From NCBI GenBank assembly GCA_017307505.1, contig JAFKEE010000034.1, forward strand, positions 1 to 64,000: 64,000 nucleotides of DNA, given 5' to 3'. The notes below the pieces were generated by a model. That model had not been told where the DNA came from and did no database searches. It saw only the letters and a program-made list of their open reading frames with translations. Both the position numbers and the translations under genes were made by a program. Shown piece by piece: positions 50,621 through 60,371 of the stretch. The number at the start of each line of letters is the position of its first letter. The first letter of the stretch is position 1. The DNA is from Acidobacteriota bacterium. GTDB taxonomy: Bacteria; Acidobacteriota; Terriglobia; Bryobacterales; Bryobacteraceae.

Positions 50621-51511
50621 TTAGAGCGCCTCCGCTGCGTGATAACTGCTGCGAACCAATGGGCCGGACTCGATATGCGAGAAGCCCAGATCACGGCCGG
50701 CCTGCTTGTACTCGGCGAATTCGGCCGGGGTGACATAGCGTAACACGGGCAGATGCTGGGGTGTCGGGCGCAGATACTGGCCGATGGTGGCGAAGTCGAC
50801 GTGGTGCGCGCGCAGGTCGCGCAGGGTGCTCACCACTTCCTCGTTGGTTTCGCCCAGGCCGACCATGAGGCCGGACTTCGTGGGGATTTCGGGCCGCAGC
50901 GCCTTGGCCCACGCTAGCATCTCGAGAGAGCGTTCGTAGCGGGCGCCGATGCGCACCTGCTGATAGAGACGGGGCACGGTTTCGATGTTGTGGTTGAGGA
51001 CGTCGGGGGCGGCCTCCATGACGACTGCCATGGCGTCTTTATTGCCCTGGAAGTCAGGGACGAGCACTTCGACCTTGCAGCCCGGAATCCGATCCCGGAT
51101 GGCACGGATGGTCAGGGCGAAGAGTTCGGCGCCGCCGTCCTTGCGGTCGTCGCGGTTCACGCTGGTGATGACGGCGTATTTCAGGCCGAGAATCTCGCAG
51201 GCTTCCGCGACGCGGTCCGGCTCGCCGTAATCGACGTCCAGGGGTTGGCCCTTCTGGACCGCGCAAAAACCGCAGCGCCGGGTGCAGAAGTTGCCCAGAA
51301 TCATGAAGGTGGCGGTGCGGTGGTTCCAGCACTCGCCAATATTGGGGCAGGCCGCGCTATCGCACACGGTGTGGAGCTTGAGTCTGTCCACCAAACCCTT
51401 CAAATCGCGGTAGTTATCCCCAACTGGCGCCGGTGCTTTGAGCCACTGCGGCCGTTTGGGTTTAGTCTCGATGGAAACCAGCACAGTTAATTCGATGATA
51501 TCGCGGACCAT
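50621..51511 (-). CDS. lipA: Lipoyl synthase
   Basis: A radical SAM enzyme that inserts two sulfurs into octanoyl chains to make lipoyl cofactor. The first cluster cysteines are in CDSAACPNIGECW (CxxxxCxxxxxC) and the radical SAM motif is CTRRCGFCAV (CxxxCxxC). VITSVNRDDRKDGGAE and VLNHNIETVPRLY are family strands, and SGPLVRSSYHA is the C-terminal R-S-S-Y serine ligand of the auxiliary cluster. The ATG at 51511 gives 296 residues; an upstream ATG (51577) and a downstream GTG (51484) are also open. It is divergent from the NfnAB-like gene. Confidence 0.93.
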   Translation of the reverse strand: MVRDIIELTVLVSIETKPKRPQWLKAPAPVGDNYRDLKGLVDRLKLHTVCDSAACPNIGECWNHRTATFMILGNFCTRRCGFCAVQKGQPLDVDYGEPDRVAEACEILGLKYAVITSVNRDDRKDGGAELFALTIRAIRDRIPGCKVEVLVPDFQGNKDAMAVVMEAAPDVLNHNIETVPRLYQQVRIGARYERSLEMLAWAKALRPEIPTKSGLMVGLGETNEEVVSTLRDLRAHHVDFATIGQYLRPTPQHLPVLRYVTPAEFAEYKQAGRDLGFSHIESGPLVRSSYHAAEAL

Positions 51512-51597
51512 GCACGATGCAATGAAGGTCCGATGCAACGCAGGCGGCACGGGCATCGTATGCTCAAAGTAGATCAATCAAAAGCAACGGAGCGCGC

Positions 51598-54500
51598 ATG
51601 AGCTTAGTGGAGGGGTCCCTCGACCTCGGATTCGGCGTGGTCTTTGAAGAGCTTTACGGGCGGGATGGACTGGGCAAGCTGGACGAACGCTTCCAGGAGT
51701 ATTTGCGGAGCGGCGATGTTGAGTTGTTTACCCGGTTTGAAGCGGCGCGGGCCAACCCTGCGTCGCTGGCGCCCAAGGAACAGTCAGCTCTCATACTAGC
51801 CATTGCCCTGCATTTCGAAGATTTTCTCGGCGAGTTGTTCGGCATCGGACGGGAGCTGCAGGCACTGCGGCTGAGGCATCACCGCCTGGCTCCGATGCTG
51901 GCGCTGAAACGGCAGTTTGTCGTCAAGAGAGCGATCTCCGGCGTTTCGGCGGATACGGCGGAGGCGATTGATGGCCGCAGCCTGGCAGCGGAGCTGGCGG
52001 CATTGTTTGGAGAGCCAGTAACGGACGATTCGTTCACGAGGCACGTGAGCGCCTGGCTGGCCGCCGAGGAACAGCATGCGCCGGAGGTTGCGCTGGCGGC
52101 GCAGTATGCGGCGTGGGCCGCCTTGTCGGCGGAAGGCAGGAAGCTGAACCACAAGGGCGTCCTGTTCCGTACTCCGCACAAGCTGGTCATGGAGCATCTC
52201 GTCGATGTCGAAATCGAGGAGAAGGACGGAATCCCGCGATTCAGGCTGCCCGAGGATGAACTGCGGCATCGCGACGGGTTCGCGCTGACCGATGCCGGCA
52301 TGGACCTGACTCGCGCGGTAGGCCAGGCGCATTACTGCATCAAGTGCCATAACCAGGGCAAGGACAGTTGCTCCACCGGACTGCGCGAGAAATCCGGCGA
52401 GTTCAAGAAATCTGTATTCGGGGTGACGCTGGCGGGCTGCCCGCTGGAAGAGAAGATCTCCGAGATGAACGTCCTGAAGGAACAGGGTTGTCCGATTGGC
52501 GCGCTGGCGACGGTGACGATCGACAACCCCCTGACGGCGGCCACGGGACACCGCATCTGCAACGACTGCATGAAGTCGTGCATTTACCAGAAGCAGGAAC
52601 CGGTCGACATTCCGCAGGTGGAGACGCGCACGTTGAAGGACGTGCTCGAACTGCCGTGGGGCTTCGAGATTTACAGTCTGCTGACGCGCTGGAATCCGTT
52701 GAACTTCGACCGGCCGCTGCCGCGGGCGGCGACGGGCTACAAGGTGCTGATTGTGGGCCTGGGGCCGGCGGGCTTCGGGCTGGCGCACCATCTGATGAAC
52801 GACGGGCACAGTGTGGTGGCGGTGGACGGGCTCAAGATTGAGCCGCTGCCTGCGCCGGTGAGCGGCGTGGACGCGCTGGGCCAGCGGCACCGGTTCCACC
52901 CGATCCGCGACATCCATGAGCTGTACGAAGGCCTGGGCGAGCGCGCCATGGCCGGGTTCGGTGGTGTGGCGGAGTATGGCATCACGGTCCGCTGGGACAA
53001 GAACTTCCTCAAGATTGTGCGGCTGCTGCTGGAGCGGCGGGCGGAGTTCAGTATGTTCGGCGGAGTTCGCTTCGGCGGCACGCTGACGATTGAAAGCGCC
53101 TTTGAGATGGGCTTCGATCACATTGCCCTGTGCATGGGCGCGGGCAAGCCGACCGTGATTCCGATGAAGAACGGGCTGGCGCGCGGTGTGCGGCAGGCGT
53201 CGGATTTCCTGATGGCGCTGCAGTTGACCGGAGCGGCCAAGCGCGACTCCGTGGCGAACCTGCAGGTGCAGTTGCCGGTGGTGGTGATCGGCGGCGGGTT
53301 GACGGCGGTCGATACGGCGACGGAGTCGTTGGCCTATTACCCGGTGCAGGTGGAGAAGTTCCTGCAACGGTACGAGACGCTGGTGGCGGAACGGGGCGAG
53401 GCGTCGGTCCGCGCCGGTTGGAATGAAGAAGAGAAGATCACCGGCGAGGAGTTCCTGGCGCATGCGCGGGCCTTGCGCCGGGAGAGGGCGCTGGCCGAGC
53501 AGGAGGGCCGCGAACCGGACTTCCTTCCCCTGCTGAACGAGTGGGGCGGGGTGACCATCGCGTACCGGCGGCGGCTGATCGACGCCCCGAGCTACACGCT
53601 GAATCACGAAGAGGTGGCGCTGGCTCTGCAGGAGGGCATCCGCTTTGCGGAACTTCTGACGCCCACTGAGGTGGAAGTCGATCGCTTCGGGCATTGTTCC
53701 GCGCTGCACCTGAAGCGCGACGGGCAGACCGTGGTGCTCCCCGCAAAGACGATCCTGGTGGCCGCGGGCACGCAGCCCAACACGGTACTGGGCCGCGAGG
53801 ATCCGGTGAATGTGACGATCCAGGGCCGGAATTTCCAGGCGGTGGATGAGGAAGGGCATCCGGTGAAGCCGGAGATCGTGTCGAAGCCCGCGGTGTCCCG
53901 CGTCCTGACTTCGATCCGCCCCGATGGGCGGGCGATCAGCTTCTTCGGAGACCTGCATCCGTCCTATGCGGGGAATGTCGTAAAGGCCATGGGCGGCGCG
54001 AAGCAGGGCTACCCTGTGGTCACGAAGATCCTGGCTCGGCGGGTGTCGACCGGTCCCACACCGGAGGAGCTGTTTGCCAAGCTGAACAGCGAACTGCGGG
54101 CGACGGTGGATGAAGTGATCCGGCTGACGCCGAATATTGTCGAGGTGGTGGTGCGGGCGCCCCTGGCGGCGCGCGCGTTCCTGCCGGGGCAGTTCTACCG
54201 GCTGCAGAACTACGAGACTCTGGCGGCGCGGGTGGAAGGCACCACGCTGGCGATGGAGGGGCTGGCTCTTACCGGCGCGTCGGTGGACGTCGAGAAGGGC
54301 CTGCTGTCGACGATCGTGCTGGAGATGGGCGGGTCGTCCGATCTTTGTGCCCTGTTGAAGCCGGGCGAACCGGTGATCCTGATGGGACCGACCGGCACGC
54401 CGACCGAGACTCCGGAGCGCGAGACGGCGCTGCTGGTGGGCGGCGGGCTGGGCAACGCGGTGTTGTTCTCGATTGGCCAGGCGCTGCGGCGGAAGGGCTC

Positions 54501-55086
54501 GCGGGTGGTGTATTTCGCGGGCTACAAGAAACTGGCGGACCGCTACAAGGTGGAAGAGATCGAGCAGGCGGCCGATGTGATTGTGTGGTGTTGCGACGAG
54601 GCGCCGGGGTTCGCGCCGGGCCGGCCGGGCGATCACACGTTCGTTGGCAACATTGTCGAGGCGATGCTGGCCTACGCGCGCGGGTCGCTGGGCGAAGCGC
54701 AGATTCCGCTGACCGAAGTGGATCGCGTGGTGGCGATCGGTTCGGATGGCATGATGCGCGCGGTGGCGGAGTCGCGGCACGGGGTGCTGGCTCCGTACCT
54801 CAAGAAAGAGCACCACGCCATCGGCAGTATCAACTCACCCATGCAGTGCATGATGAAGGAGATCTGCGCTCAGTGCCTGCAGCAGCACAAGAACCCGCTC
54901 ACGGGGGAAGAGACCGTGGTGTTCTCCTGTTTCAACCAGGATCAGTCGCTGGATTCGGTCGATTTCAACAACCTGCGGGCGCGCCTGGCGCAGAACGGCG
55001 TCCAGGAGAAGTTGACGCGCCTGTGGATTGACCGGAGCCTGGTGGCGGGCGGGTACAGGCAGCTTTCGCGGTACCTCCCGGCGTAA
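51598..55086 (+). CDS. NfnAB/GltD-PyrK-like FAD- and iron-sulfur-binding oxidoreductase
   Basis: A 1162-residue single-chain flavoprotein. Residues 1-240 are helical and unassigned. Next come cysteine clusters resembling the N-terminus of GltD/NfnL (CIKCHNQGKDSC near 248, GCPLEEKI near 281, GCPIGA near 297, RICNDCMKSC near 322). An FAD Rossmann site follows (VLIVGLGPAGFG near 383), then a NADPH site (VVVIGGGLTAVDTATE near 561). From about 845 a ferredoxin-reductase/PyrK-like module follows (FLPGQFYRLQNYE, GGGLGNAVLFSIGQAL near 949), ending with CMMKEICAQC, the cysteine pattern of a [2Fe-2S] site. This order equals NfnL joined to NfnS, so transfer of electrons between NADH, NADPH and ferredoxin-like carriers is inferred. 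Not tested; the exact donor is unknown. Confidence 0.75.
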   Translation: MSLVEGSLDLGFGVVFEELYGRDGLGKLDERFQEYLRSGDVELFTRFEAARANPASLAPKEQSALILAIALHFEDFLGELFGIGRELQALRLRHHRLAPMLALKRQFVVKRAISGVSADTAEAIDGRSLAAELAALFGEPVTDDSFTRHVSAWLAAEEQHAPEVALAAQYAAWAALSAEGRKLNHKGVLFRTPHKLVMEHLVDVEIEEKDGIPRFRLPEDELRHRDGFALTDAGMDLTRAVGQAHYCIKCHNQGKDSCSTGLREKSGEFKKSVFGVTLAGCPLEEKISEMNVLKEQGCPIGALATVTIDNPLTAATGHRICNDCMKSCIYQKQEPVDIPQVETRTLKDVLELPWGFEIYSLLTRWNPLNFDRPLPRAATGYKVLIVGLGPAGFGLAHHLMNDGHSVVAVDGLKIEPLPAPVSGVDALGQRHRFHPIRDIHELYEGLGERAMAGFGGVAEYGITVRWDKNFLKIVRLLLERRAEFSMFGGVRFGGTLTIESAFEMGFDHIALCMGAGKPTVIPMKNGLARGVRQASDFLMALQLTGAAKRDSVANLQVQLPVVVIGGGLTAVDTATESLAYYPVQVEKFLQRYETLVAERGEASVRAGWNEEEKITGEEFLAHARALRRERALAEQEGREPDFLPLLNEWGGVTIAYRRRLIDAPSYTLNHEEVALALQEGIRFAELLTPTEVEVDRFGHCSALHLKRDGQTVVLPAKTILVAAGTQPNTVLGREDPVNVTIQGRNFQAVDEEGHPVKPEIVSKPAVSRVLTSIRPDGRAISFFGDLHPSYAGNVVKAMGGAKQGYPVVTKILARRVSTGPTPEELFAKLNSELRATVDEVIRLTPNIVEVVVRAPLAARAFLPGQFYRLQNYETLAARVEGTTLAMEGLALTGASVDVEKGLLSTIVLEMGGSSDLCALLKPGEPVILMGPTGTPTETPERETALLVGGGLGNAVLFSIGQALRRKGSRVVYFAGYKKLADRYKVEEIEQAADVIVWCCDEAPGFAPGRPGDHTFVGNIVEAMLAYARGSLGEAQIPLTEVDRVVAIGSDGMMRAVAESRHGVLAPYLKKEHHAIGSINSPMQCMMKEICAQCLQQHKNPLTGEETVVFSCFNQDQSLDSVDFNNLRARLAQNGVQEKLTRLWIDRSLVAGGYRQLSRYLPA

Positions 55087-55095
55087 GAGTGTCTG

Positions 55096-55127
55096 TGCGG
55101 GGCGGTTCCGGTGGGATCCGCCCCGCA
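55096..55127. terminator. Bidirectional terminator hairpin
   Basis: TGCGGGGCGG (55096-55105) and CCGCCCCGCA (55118-55127) make a perfect 10-bp stem with a 12-base loop. It lies between the convergent oxidoreductase and permease genes, nine bases after one stop and twelve before the other. Confidence 0.6.
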
Positions 55128-55139
55128 GGAGGCTTGGGG

Positions 55140-57641
55140 TTATTCGTAGCGGAGAGCTTCCACGGGATTGATGCGCGTGGCGCGGCGGGCCGGCAGGTAG
55201 CCGGCGGCCATGGCGGCGATTGCGAGGGCGACGATCGCCAGGAAGACGACGATGGGGTCGTTCGCCTTCACGCCAAATAGCTGGCTTTCGGCGAGCCGGG
55301 CCAGGCCGAGGGCGCAGGGCACTCCGAATATCGTGCCAATGGCGAGCACCACGGTGACTTCCCTCAGGACCAGCGAACGGATGCGGCTGGAGCCGGCGCC
55401 GAGCGCCATCCTGATGCCAATCTCCCGCGTACGGCGGGCAACATTGAAGGCCATGACGCCGTAGAGGCCCAGCATCGCCAGCAGCGTGGCCAGGATGGCA
55501 AAGGCCGAGGCGAGCTGCATGACGAGCTTGTCGGAGCGGATGTTGCGCTGCACCTGGTCGTCGAGCGTGCGCAGGCTCTCGATGGGCAGATCGGGGTCCA
55601 TGCCTGAGATGACGCGGCGGATCTGGGCGGAGACCTGATCTGTGGGCAGCGGCGAGCGGACGTAGAAGGACAAGCTGCCGGGCTCCTTATCCTGACGGTA
55701 AGGGATGTAGTAGATGCGGGGCACCTTCTGGCGCACTCCCGAGTACTTCGAGTCTTTCACGACGCCGACGATCTCGATGTTCAGCGGTGTCTTGTCTCCT
55801 CCACCGATCTTGAAGTGCCGGCCGAGAGGGCTGGCGTCCTTGAAGAAGTGGCGGGCCCAGGTTTCATTGACGACGGCCACCTGCGGACTGGCCAGGGTGT
55901 CGCTGTCGCTGATCTCGCGGCCGCTCACGAGCGCCACGCCCATTTTGCCGAAGAAGCCGGGGCCGACAGCATTGAACATGGAGTGGGTATTGTCGTCCAT
56001 CTCCTTGGAGTAGCCCTCGACGGTGATGTTGTTGCCCCAATTGCTGCCCGAAATCAGAGGGACCATGGAAGTGGCGACGCTGCTGAAGCCGGGCACGGCC
56101 GCGAGCTCCTGTTCGGCGCGTTCGAAGAGTTGCCGGCAGCGATCCGGTTTGTAGCCGTTCAAGTCGGGCGACAGGCGGAAGGAGACCACGTTCTCCGTCT
56201 TCAAACCCAGGTTTTCGTGCAGCAGGTTCACCAGACTCTTGAGAAAGAGGCCCATGGGAATGAGCAGCAGGAGGGAAATGGCGACCTGCGCCATGACAAG
56301 AGCCTTGCGGACGCGGACGCCGCCGCGGCTGGCGGAGCTGTTGTTGGAATCTTCCTTGAGGACGCCGGAGACCGAATTGCGGGCCGCGGACCAGGCAGGA
56401 TAGAGGCCGAAGAGGATTCCCGTCAAGAGCGCAATGACCACGGAGAACAAGAGGACCTTCGGGTCGAGGTGGGCCGTGATCGAGTACGAATTGGTCTCGG
56501 GATCATTGATACCGGAGATGAGCAGGTCGAGCACCCAGCTCCCGAGAATGATGCCGACCACTCCGCCGGCGACGGACAGCAGCATGGCCTCGGTGAGGAG
56601 TTGCCCCATGATCTGCATCTTGCCGGCGCCCAGGGCCGAGCGGATGGAAAGCTCGCGATTGCGCTGCGCTGCGCGGGCCAACAGCAGATTGGCGGCGTTG
56701 GCGGCGGCGATGAGCAGAACGAGGCCCGTGCAGATGATGAGCACGAGGAGAGGGGTCTTCATGTAGTCGCGTGTTTCGCTCTGGCCCAGTGAGCCGGGCT
56801 CGAGTTTCATGCGCGAGGCGCGGAAGCGTTTGCGATAGTTTTCATCGCGGCCCGGGTTGACCTTGATCTGTTCCTCGAGGAGAGCTGTGTAGGCGCCGTT
56901 GATGGCGCTCTGCGCCTGCTCGCGGGAGGTGCCGGGCGCGAGGCGGGCGAAAGAGTAAATCCAGAAGTCGTTCCACTTGTCCCTGCCGTCCCAACCGGGG
57001 GTCATGGCGGGCTTGAAGACGAGAGGAACAAACACATCGGGTTCATCGCCCAGGGTCACACCGGTGAAGCCCTTGGGCGCGACGCCCACGATGGTGAAGA
57101 CCTGGCCGTTCACGCGCATGGGCTGATTCAGGACGTCAGGCCGGGAACCGAGGCGGTCCTGCCAGTAGCCAAAGCTGAGCACGGCCACGGGTTGCCCGGC
57201 GCCCTTGTCGTCGTCGTAGGAGATCATCCGACCCATCAGAGGCTGGACGTTCAGCGTGGGGAAGAAGCCCCCGGAGACCACTTCGACGCCGCCATCGAGA
57301 GTCTTGCCCTGGAAGGAGATGTTGGCGCCCAGCAGGCGATAACCGGCGATGTCCTTGAGGCCGTTGTGATTTCGCTCGAAGCCGCGAAACATCGGGTAGC
57401 TGAAGATGTAGTCCATGCCACCGGAGTTATTGGTGGAGTTGCGGCCGCCCTTGAAGTCACCGGGCGAGGTGAGAACGACGAGTTCCTCCGGCTTGTCCAC
57501 CGGCAGGGAGCGGAGCAGGATTTGGTGCAGCAGGGAAAAGATCGCCGTGTTGGCGCCAATGCCCAGGGCGAGGGAAAGGACGACAACCAGGCTGACCACC
57601 GGGGTCCTGGCTAGTGCACGGAGGGAGTAGCGAATGCCGTT
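55140..57641 (-). CDS. Orphan ABC-type permease, MacB/FtsX-like (ADOP family)
   Basis: About 833 residues from the ATG at 57641 (RYSLRALARTPVVSL). An ATG at 57665 is also open. It shows the duplicated MacB architecture: a first TM helix, a large periplasmic MacB-PCD domain (FPTLNVQPLMGRMISYDD), an FtsX core of three helices near 310-420 (GTGLVLLIAAANAANLLLARAAQRNRELSIRSALGAG), a second periplasmic domain, and a second FtsX core. It ends YLPARRATRINPVEALRYE. This is the acidobacterial duplicated orphan permease form, with no ATPase gene nearby. It may act with a distant ATPase in efflux or lipoprotein release. The substrate is unknown. Confidence 0.85.
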   Translation of the reverse strand, partial: NGIRYSLRALARTPVVSLVVVLSLALGIGANTAIFSLLHQILLRSLPVDKPEELVVLTSPGDFKGGRNSTNNSGGMDYIFSYPMFRGFERNHNGLKDIAGYRLLGANISFQGKTLDGGVEVVSGGFFPTLNVQPLMGRMISYDDDKGAGQPVAVLSFGYWQDRLGSRPDVLNQPMRVNGQVFTIVGVAPKGFTGVTLGDEPDVFVPLVFKPAMTPGWDGRDKWNDFWIYSFARLAPGTSREQAQSAINGAYTALLEEQIKVNPGRDENYRKRFRASRMKLEPGSLGQSETRDYMKTPLLVLIICTGLVLLIAAANAANLLLARAAQRNRELSIRSALGAGKMQIMGQLLTEAMLLSVAGGVVGIILGSWVLDLLISGINDPETNSYSITAHLDPKVLLFSVVIALLTGILFGLYPAWSAARNSVSGVLKEDSNNSSASRGGVRVRKALVMAQVAISLLLLIPMGLFLKSLVNLLHENLGLKTENVVSFRLSPDLNGYKPDRCRQLFERAEQELAAVPGFSSVATSMVPLISGSNWGNNITVEGYSKEMDDNTHSMFNAVGPGFFGKMGVALVSGREISDSDTLASPQVAVVNETWARHFFKDASPLGRHFKIGGGDKTPLNIEIVGVVKDSKYSGVRQKVPRIYYIPYRQDKEPGSLSFYVRSPLPTDQVSAQIRRVISGMDPDLPIESLRTLDDQVQRNIRSDKLVMQLASAFAILATLLAMLGLYGVMAFNVARRTREIGIRMALGAGSSRIRSLVLREVTVVLAIGTIFGVPCALGLARLAESQLFGVKANDPIVVFLAIVALAIAAMAAGYLPARRATRINPVEALRYE

Positions 57642-57772
57642 CATGATCGGAGTGCGAGGATGCACGGCCCGTGCCAGTCGGTAAGTGATTGAATTTTAAT
57701 AAGTGTCTCAAATCCGAGGAGGCGCAGAGTGTCCGGATGGTGCGAGCGGCCGTCCCACAAGCGGACACCTGG

Positions 57773-59122
57773 CTACTCGACTTTGCGGAGCGTACGGAGT
57801 TCCACGTGGAGATAGCGGATGGCGCCGTCCGGTCCGGGTACGAAGACGAAGTCGCTGAGCGGGCCACTGGTGGTAAAGCGGCCGCCCGGGGCTGGTTCGA
57901 CTGGATACTGTTTGCCCTCGAAGGTGAGCATGAGCTTTCCGGCCTGCTGGCTGATTGTGATGCGCCAGCCGCCCCCTGCATAGGTGCCGCTGTAGCGCCT
58001 GAGCGTCTCTTCCGGAATGGCGGTGGGCGCCGGAGGCTCCGGTTCTTCCGGGCCCAAGGGTAGCGCCAGTTCCATTGCCTTTTGAACAACGGGCCCCAGA
58101 GTGGAGCCGCTGCGGTTGGTCACCACAATCACTGCGGACCGGTGCTCCGGCGCCATGACGATGAGGGAGCCGAAGCCGACGCGGGCGCCGCCGTGGGACA
58201 GAGTGAGGACCCCGCGGTCCCGGGAGGCGACCAGGCCGTAGGTGTAGTGGTCGCTGCCACCCGGAATGGCGGCATGAGGCTGCGACATGGCGGCGATTAC
58301 GCCGGCGGGCAAGGCCTGTTTGCCGTCGAGTTTCCCGTTCTGAAGGAAGGCCAGGACGAATCGCGAGAGCTCACGGGCGCTGGAAAAGAGACTGCCGCCA
58401 GGCCAGGTGGAGGAGTCGTCGGCAAAAGGGCGGATGACGCGTGGAGCCTGTTTCGCGCCGCCCTCGTGCTGCTGGGCCAAGGGGTAAGTCATGGCGGCAA
58501 GCGGCCGGAAGGTGGTGCGAGTCATGCCCAGGGGCTGCAGGACGCGCTCCGCCACGGCGTCGGCGTACGGCTTGCCGGTCACCGACTCGAGCACGAGGCC
58601 GGCGATCCAGTAACCGAGGCTGGAATAGGAGTAGACCGCGCCGGGGTCGAGTTCGGCGATGTCAGGGGGCAGGGCGCGGATGGCCTCCCCGAGGGCTGAG
58701 TCATCGTGGCGCCCGTGGCCGGAGCCGCGGTCGCCCAGTCCGGCGGTGTGGGAGAGGAGTTGACGGAGGGTGAGGATGGCGATCTTCGACGGGAGTCCGC
58801 GGACGTAGGTGGAGATGGGTTTATCGAGCTCGACGCGGCCTTCCTCCACCAGCGTGAGGACCGCCGCGGCGGTGAACATCTTGGTAGTGGAGCCGATGCG
58901 AAAGAGTGTTTCGGCTGTGACCGGGCTCTGGGTTTCGACGCTGGCGACGCCGAAGGCCTTTTCGTAGACTACCTGCCCGTGGTGAATCACCACCACGGCC
59001 GCCCCGGGCGTGCCGGAGTCTCGCATGGTACGCGGGGCGAGCTCATCGAGGGCCGAAAAGTCCGGCTTCTGGGCGAGAGCAGTCAGCGTGCAGGCGAGAC
59101 AGAGCAGGAGGGGAGACCGCAT
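57773..59122 (-). CDS. Secreted beta-lactamase-family serine hydrolase
   Basis: From the ATG at 59122, a 449-residue protein with a signal peptide (MRSPLLLCLACTLTALAQ). It has the class C motifs FRIGSTTKMFTAAAVL with the SxxK serine near residue 77, YSYSSLGYWIAGL with the catalytic tyrosine near 166, and HGGARVGFGS near 300 in the third-box position. LSHTAGLGDRG is the usual loop of the esterase/D-aminopeptidase group. A C-terminal lipocalin-like beta domain (about 350-449: RYSGTYAGGGWRITISQQAGKLMLTFEGKQYPV) is attached. Real beta-lactam hydrolysis is unlikely. Confidence 0.85.
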   Translation of the reverse strand: MRSPLLLCLACTLTALAQKPDFSALDELAPRTMRDSGTPGAAVVVIHHGQVVYEKAFGVASVETQSPVTAETLFRIGSTTKMFTAAAVLTLVEEGRVELDKPISTYVRGLPSKIAILTLRQLLSHTAGLGDRGSGHGRHDDSALGEAIRALPPDIAELDPGAVYSYSSLGYWIAGLVLESVTGKPYADAVAERVLQPLGMTRTTFRPLAAMTYPLAQQHEGGAKQAPRVIRPFADDSSTWPGGSLFSSARELSRFVLAFLQNGKLDGKQALPAGVIAAMSQPHAAIPGGSDHYTYGLVASRDRGVLTLSHGGARVGFGSLIVMAPEHRSAVIVVTNRSGSTLGPVVQKAMELALPLGPEEPEPPAPTAIPEETLRRYSGTYAGGGWRITISQQAGKLMLTFEGKQYPVEPAPGGRFTTSGPLSDFVFVPGPDGAIRYLHVELRTLRKVE

Positions 59123-59189
59123 GGGACCACTATCACAGACTGAGACGGCATGCACGGCGGAACGTCACCAAATTGCCGAAACTGGAAGC

Positions 59190-59543
59190 ATGACACCCGC
59201 ACCTATCAAGCCGTTGATTGCAATGTCCGTGTTGGACCAGGTAGACGTCCGAGTGGGGACGATTCTTTCCGTGCAGGAGGTGCCGGGTTCGGACAAGCTG
59301 ATGCAGTTGCGCGTCTCGTTTGGAGACCACCAGCGCACGATTGTGGCCGGCATCCGCGGAGAGCGGGAGACTCCGGAGGAGATTGTGGGCCGGCAGTGCC
59401 TGTTTGTAGTGAACCTGGAACCGCGCAAGATGAGGGGGGTGGTGAGCGAAGGGATGCTGTTCGATATCGGCTATGGCGACGGTCTGCGACCGGTGCTGGC
59501 CACGCCCGAAGCCCCCGTTCCGGATGGGACGAGGGCGTCGTAG
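59190..59543 (+). CDS. tRNA-binding domain protein (CsaA/MetRS-C-like)
   Basis: A 117-residue protein made of one OB-fold tRNA-binding domain: LDQVDVRVGTILSVQEVPGSDKLMQLRVSFG, RTIVAGIRGERETPEEIVGRQCLFVVNLEPRKMRGVVSEGMLF. This is the domain found at the C-terminus of methionyl-tRNA synthetase and as the free-standing CsaA/YgjH protein, which binds tRNA and may chaperone. The ATG at 59190 is preferred; a later ATG at 59223 begins the domain proper. The start of the adjacent serine hydrolase is only 67 bases away on the other strand. Confidence 0.85.
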   Translation: MTPAPIKPLIAMSVLDQVDVRVGTILSVQEVPGSDKLMQLRVSFGDHQRTIVAGIRGERETPEEIVGRQCLFVVNLEPRKMRGVVSEGMLFDIGYGDGLRPVLATPEAPVPDGTRAS

Positions 59544-59763
59544 GAGTCTGGAGCCGACGCCCTCACGCGTGATGTGCCGTTTAGTTGGCGGGTACCCCGT
59601 TCAGGCCGGAATCCCCGATGCGGTTGCAGGAATGACCGGCGGTGAGTTCAGGAACTGCCATTGGACGCCCGGCCGCGCTTGTTGCCCGGGCTGGGAAGAG
59701 GCTACAATTCGGGATGTCTGGGTTACACCATCGGCATTGCCAGGGGCATAAGGAGAAGGATTC

Positions 59764-60240
59764 ATGAAGGGTGACGCAAAGGTTATCGAGTATCTGCAGG
59801 AAGTCCTGACGGCCGAGTTGACGGCTATCAATCAGTACTTTCTCCACGCAGAAATGATGGAGAACTGGGGCTATGAGCGGTTGGCCAAGATCACCCGCAA
59901 GGAATCCATCGAAGAGATGGTGCACGCCGAGAAGCTGCTGCACCGCATGCTCTATCTGGATGCTTCGCCGAACATGAGCGAACTTTTTCCGCTGCGCATC
60001 GGGCAGACCGTGAAGGAGCAGATCGAGAACGATCTCGCTGTGGAGTACGACGCCGTGCCGCGCCTGAACAAGGCCATCAATGCGGCCGTGGCCGCGGGCG
60101 ACAACGGCTCGCGCGATCTGTTTGAGTCGATTCTGAAGGACGAAGAGCACCACGTCGACTATCTGGAAGCGCAGCTCCATATGATCAAGGAAATGGGCTA
60201 TGAGAACTATCTCGCCCAGAACATGAAGGAAGACGAATAG
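59764..60240 (+). CDS. bfr: Bacterioferritin
   Basis: A 158-residue, 24-mer-forming iron-storage protein. The diiron ligands fall at the canonical positions: Glu18 in LTAEL, Glu51 and His54 in EEMVHAEK, and Glu127/His130-type ligands in LKDEEHHVDYLEA. The inter-subunit heme ligand methionine is Met52 in EEMVH, as in E. coli Bfr. It oxidises and stores iron and can protect DNA. The ATG at 59764 follows GGAGAAGG. A strong hairpin terminator follows, so it is monocistronic. Confidence 0.93.
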   Translation: MKGDAKVIEYLQEVLTAELTAINQYFLHAEMMENWGYERLAKITRKESIEEMVHAEKLLHRMLYLDASPNMSELFPLRIGQTVKEQIENDLAVEYDAVPRLNKAINAAVAAGDNGSRDLFESILKDEEHHVDYLEAQLHMIKEMGYENYLAQNMKEDE

Positions 60241-60271
60241 GGCTTCCCGTAGTTCGATCGGTTGTTCGCAG

Positions 60272-60300
60272 GAGGGCGCTTCCCTGGCGGGAGCGCCCTC
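60272..60300 (+). terminator. Terminator after bacterioferritin
   Basis: GAGGGCGCT (60272-60280) and AGCGCCCTC (60292-60300) form a perfect 9-bp stem that extends inward with CCC/GGG around a TGGC loop and one bulge. It is followed by TTGGTGTTTT, a reasonable T-rich tail. Confidence 0.75.
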
Positions 60301-60371
60301 TTGGTGTTTTCGGACGCTCGTGCAATCTGCCAGCCGGCAGGCGCCGCAGTTGCAGAGATCAACTCCTGTAG

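Noticed and set aside
51796-54816. A 1006-residue minus-strand open frame antisense to the flavoprotein
   Set aside because: It is rich in Arg, His and Gln, is shadow-coded from a GC-rich gene, and has no motif; the plus-strand gene has clear cofactor sites.
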